NCBI GenBank assembly: GCA_021323555.1
Contig: JAJONP010000117.1
Location: 1 to 6,467 of the forward strand
DNA: 6,467 bases
Source of the DNA: Gammaproteobacteria bacterium
GTDB taxonomy: Bacteria > Pseudomonadota > Gammaproteobacteria > DSM-16500
Reading direction: 5' to 3'
Positions 5,183 to 6,467 of this stretch are shown piece after piece (within the stretch, counting starts at the first letter, position 1; each line of letters begins with the position of its first letter). A program made the translations under genes and the position numbers. Under the pieces are notes generated by a model. It had not been told where the DNA came from. It saw only the letters and a program-made list of their open reading frames with translations, and made no database searches.

Positions 5183-6467
5183 CTAAGATTTTACGAATTT
5201 GCTAATTTTAATGTGAACATCCTTAAGTTGATTCTCTCTAATTTCACTTGGGGCGTGCATTAGCAGATCCTGAGCCCGGCTATTCATAGGAAAAGCAATC
5301 ACTTCTCTGATACTTGGTTCATTCGCCAACAACATGACTATACGATCAATGCCAGGGGCAACGCCTGCGTGAGGTGGAGGGCCGTAATGAAACGCATTGA
5401 AAAGCGCAGAGAACCGATTCTCTACATCGTCACGTGTATATCCCGCCAATTCGAATGCCTTAACCATCATCTCAGGGTCATGATTACGCACGGCTCCTGA
5501 GGATAATTCATAGCCATTACATACAATGTCATATTGATATGCCAAGATGTCCAAAGGTTCTTTGTTCATTAGATCATCCATCCCGCCATGTGGCATCGAA
5601 AATGGATTATGCAGAAAGTCAATAGCATTCGTATCTTCGTTGAGCTCAAATAACGGAAAATCAATAACCCAACAGAATTTATAAATATTTTTTTCGATTA
5701 AATCTAGTTCACGTGCAATCTCGGTTCTAATTAAACCTGCCAGTTTTGTAACTATTTGCTTTTTATCTGCTATAAAAAACAGAGATGTCCCTGGCTTAAT
5801 CTCAAATTGCTTAGACATATTATGTAACATATCTTCTGTCAAGAATTTGCTAATAGGCCCGGTCAACGCTTTATCGTCGTTCATTCGAGCCCACGCGAGT
5901 CCCTTGGCACCGTTTTTTGTAGCAAAATCTGTTATCTTTTCAAAAAAGCTGCGTGGTGATGTACAATTCGGCACAGGTATTACCCGAACAGTTTGACCTA
6001 TAAACGCTTTAAAGTCAGATCCAGCGAACACCTCTGTCATATCATAGATCATAAGTGGGTTACGCAGATCCGGCTTATCTGATCCATATTTCAACATCGC
6101 TTCGTAATATGTGATCCTTGGAAAAGGCCGTTCTGTTACCTTCCAATCACTAAATTCGGTAAACAGTCCCGACAATACTTCCTCAACTACATTGAATACA
6201 TCATCTTGCGTTGCAAAAGACATCTCCATATCAAGCTGGTAAAACTCACCTGGCGAACGGTCGGCACGGGCATCCTCATCACGAAAACACGGAGCAATCT
6301 GAAAATATTTATCAAATCCTGACATCATTAGAAGTTGTTTGAATTGTTGGGGGGCCTGTGGGAGCGCATAGAATTTTCCAGGATGAATGCGGCTTGGCAC
6401 TAAAAAATCGCGCGCACCTTCAGGTGATGAACTAGTTAGAATAGGGGTTTGAAATTCTAGAAAACCC
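5183..6467 (-). CDS. aspS: Aspartyl-tRNA synthetase, 5' end beyond the window
   Basis: The frame is open from the right edge to TAG at 5183-5185 and shows 427 residues. About 155 residues, including the OB-fold anticodon-binding domain, lie outside the window, judged from E. coli AspRS (590 residues). The visible part starts [11 protein letters not shown] and has the flipping loop PEGARDF (visible 15-21). QAPQQFKQ (37-44) belongs to the aspartate site, and motif 2 is [10 protein letters not shown] (61-70), followed by [14 protein letters not shown]. Next comes a GAD insertion domain (roughly 140-270), then [10 protein letters not shown], and motif 3 with GIDR (372-375) and IVMLL. It charges tRNA-Asp in the cytoplasm, and in many bacteria also tRNA-Asn. 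Which type this is cannot be told without the N-terminal domain. The SPGEFYQLD form is typical of Alphaproteobacteria. A GTG at 6398-6400 is an internal valine (VPSRIHPG), not the start. Confidence 0.96.
   Translation of the reverse strand, partial: GFLEFQTPILTSSSPEGARDFLVPSRIHPGKFYALPQAPQQFKQLLMMSGFDKYFQIAPCFRDEDARADRSPGEFYQLDMEMSFATQDDVFNVVEEVLSGLFTEFSDWKVTERPFPRITYYEAMLKYGSDKPDLRNPLMIYDMTEVFAGSDFKAFIGQTVRVIPVPNCTSPRSFFEKITDFATKNGAKGLAWARMNDDKALTGPISKFLTEDMLHNMSKQFEIKPGTSLFFIADKKQIVTKLAGLIRTEIARELDLIEKNIYKFCWVIDFPLFELNEDTNAIDFLHNPFSMPHGGMDDLMNKEPLDILAYQYDIVCNGYELSSGAVRNHDPEMMVKAFELAGYTRDDVENRFSALFNAFHYGPPPHAGVAPGIDRIVMLLANEPSIREVIAFPMNSRAQDLLMHAPSEIRENQLKDVHIKISKFVKS

Noticed and set aside
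6398..6400. GTG as the aspS start
   Set aside because: The frame continues upstream to the window edge with conserved AspRS sequence including PEGARDF, so this codon is an internal valine.
1..6467. CRISPR array, tRNA or rRNA gene, toxin-antitoxin or phage-defence system
   Set aside because: No regularly spaced repeats, cloverleaf or ribosomal signatures, and no nuclease, helicase or toxin domain seen on either strand.

Overview
The window reads as a stretch of an AT-rich bacterial chromosome holding surface-glycan genes next to a housekeeping gene. The best taxonomic clue is the aspartyl-tRNA synthetase at the right edge. Its motif 2 region, [10 protein letters not shown] followed by [14 protein letters not shown], matches from memory the form usual in Alphaproteobacteria (enterobacteria have ADRQPEFTQID instead). 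The low GC would suit a host-associated alphaproteobacterium, but lineage is an inference and no species is claimed.

Layout. Positions 1-236 (+) are the 3' end of a NodB-type polysaccharide deacetylase gene. Positions 237-725 are non-coding and contain the decayed remains of an IS66-family insertion sequence at about 360-660. Its two ends still match, the 8-bp target duplication is still readable (7 of 8 bases), and between them lies a broken fragment of the 3' end of tnpC. A family 2 glycosyltransferase follows at 726-1526 (+). Converging on it from the right is a tightly packed minus-strand run: aspS (5183-6467, 5' end outside the window), a class I aminotransferase (4003-5145), a GT-B family 4 glycosyltransferase with a TTG start (3005-3991), a SAM-dependent methyltransferase (2368-3012), and a protein consisting of a GINT1 N-terminal-type beta-propeller domain (1547-2380). 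The two converging arms end only 20 bp apart.

How the genes may work together. Two glycosyltransferases, a methyltransferase, a GINT1_N-type protein and a deacetylase are the usual ingredients of a capsule, exopolysaccharide or O-antigen locus. The four minus-strand genes after aspS are separated by 11 bp or overlap by 8 and 13 bp, so they are very probably co-transcribed and translationally coupled. The gap between aspS and the aminotransferase is only 37 bp. A perfect TATAAT there may give the glycan genes their own promoter, or they may simply be read through from aspS. The aminotransferase resembles amino-acid (AspC-like) enzymes, not the sugar aminotransferases common in such loci, so its role here is open.

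I see no CRISPR array, tRNA, rRNA, toxin-antitoxin pair or recognised defence system. The strongest non-obvious signal is the IS66 relic with its target duplication. The most unusual gene context is the coupling of an aspS gene to a small glycan operon that ends in a stand-alone GINT1_N protein.
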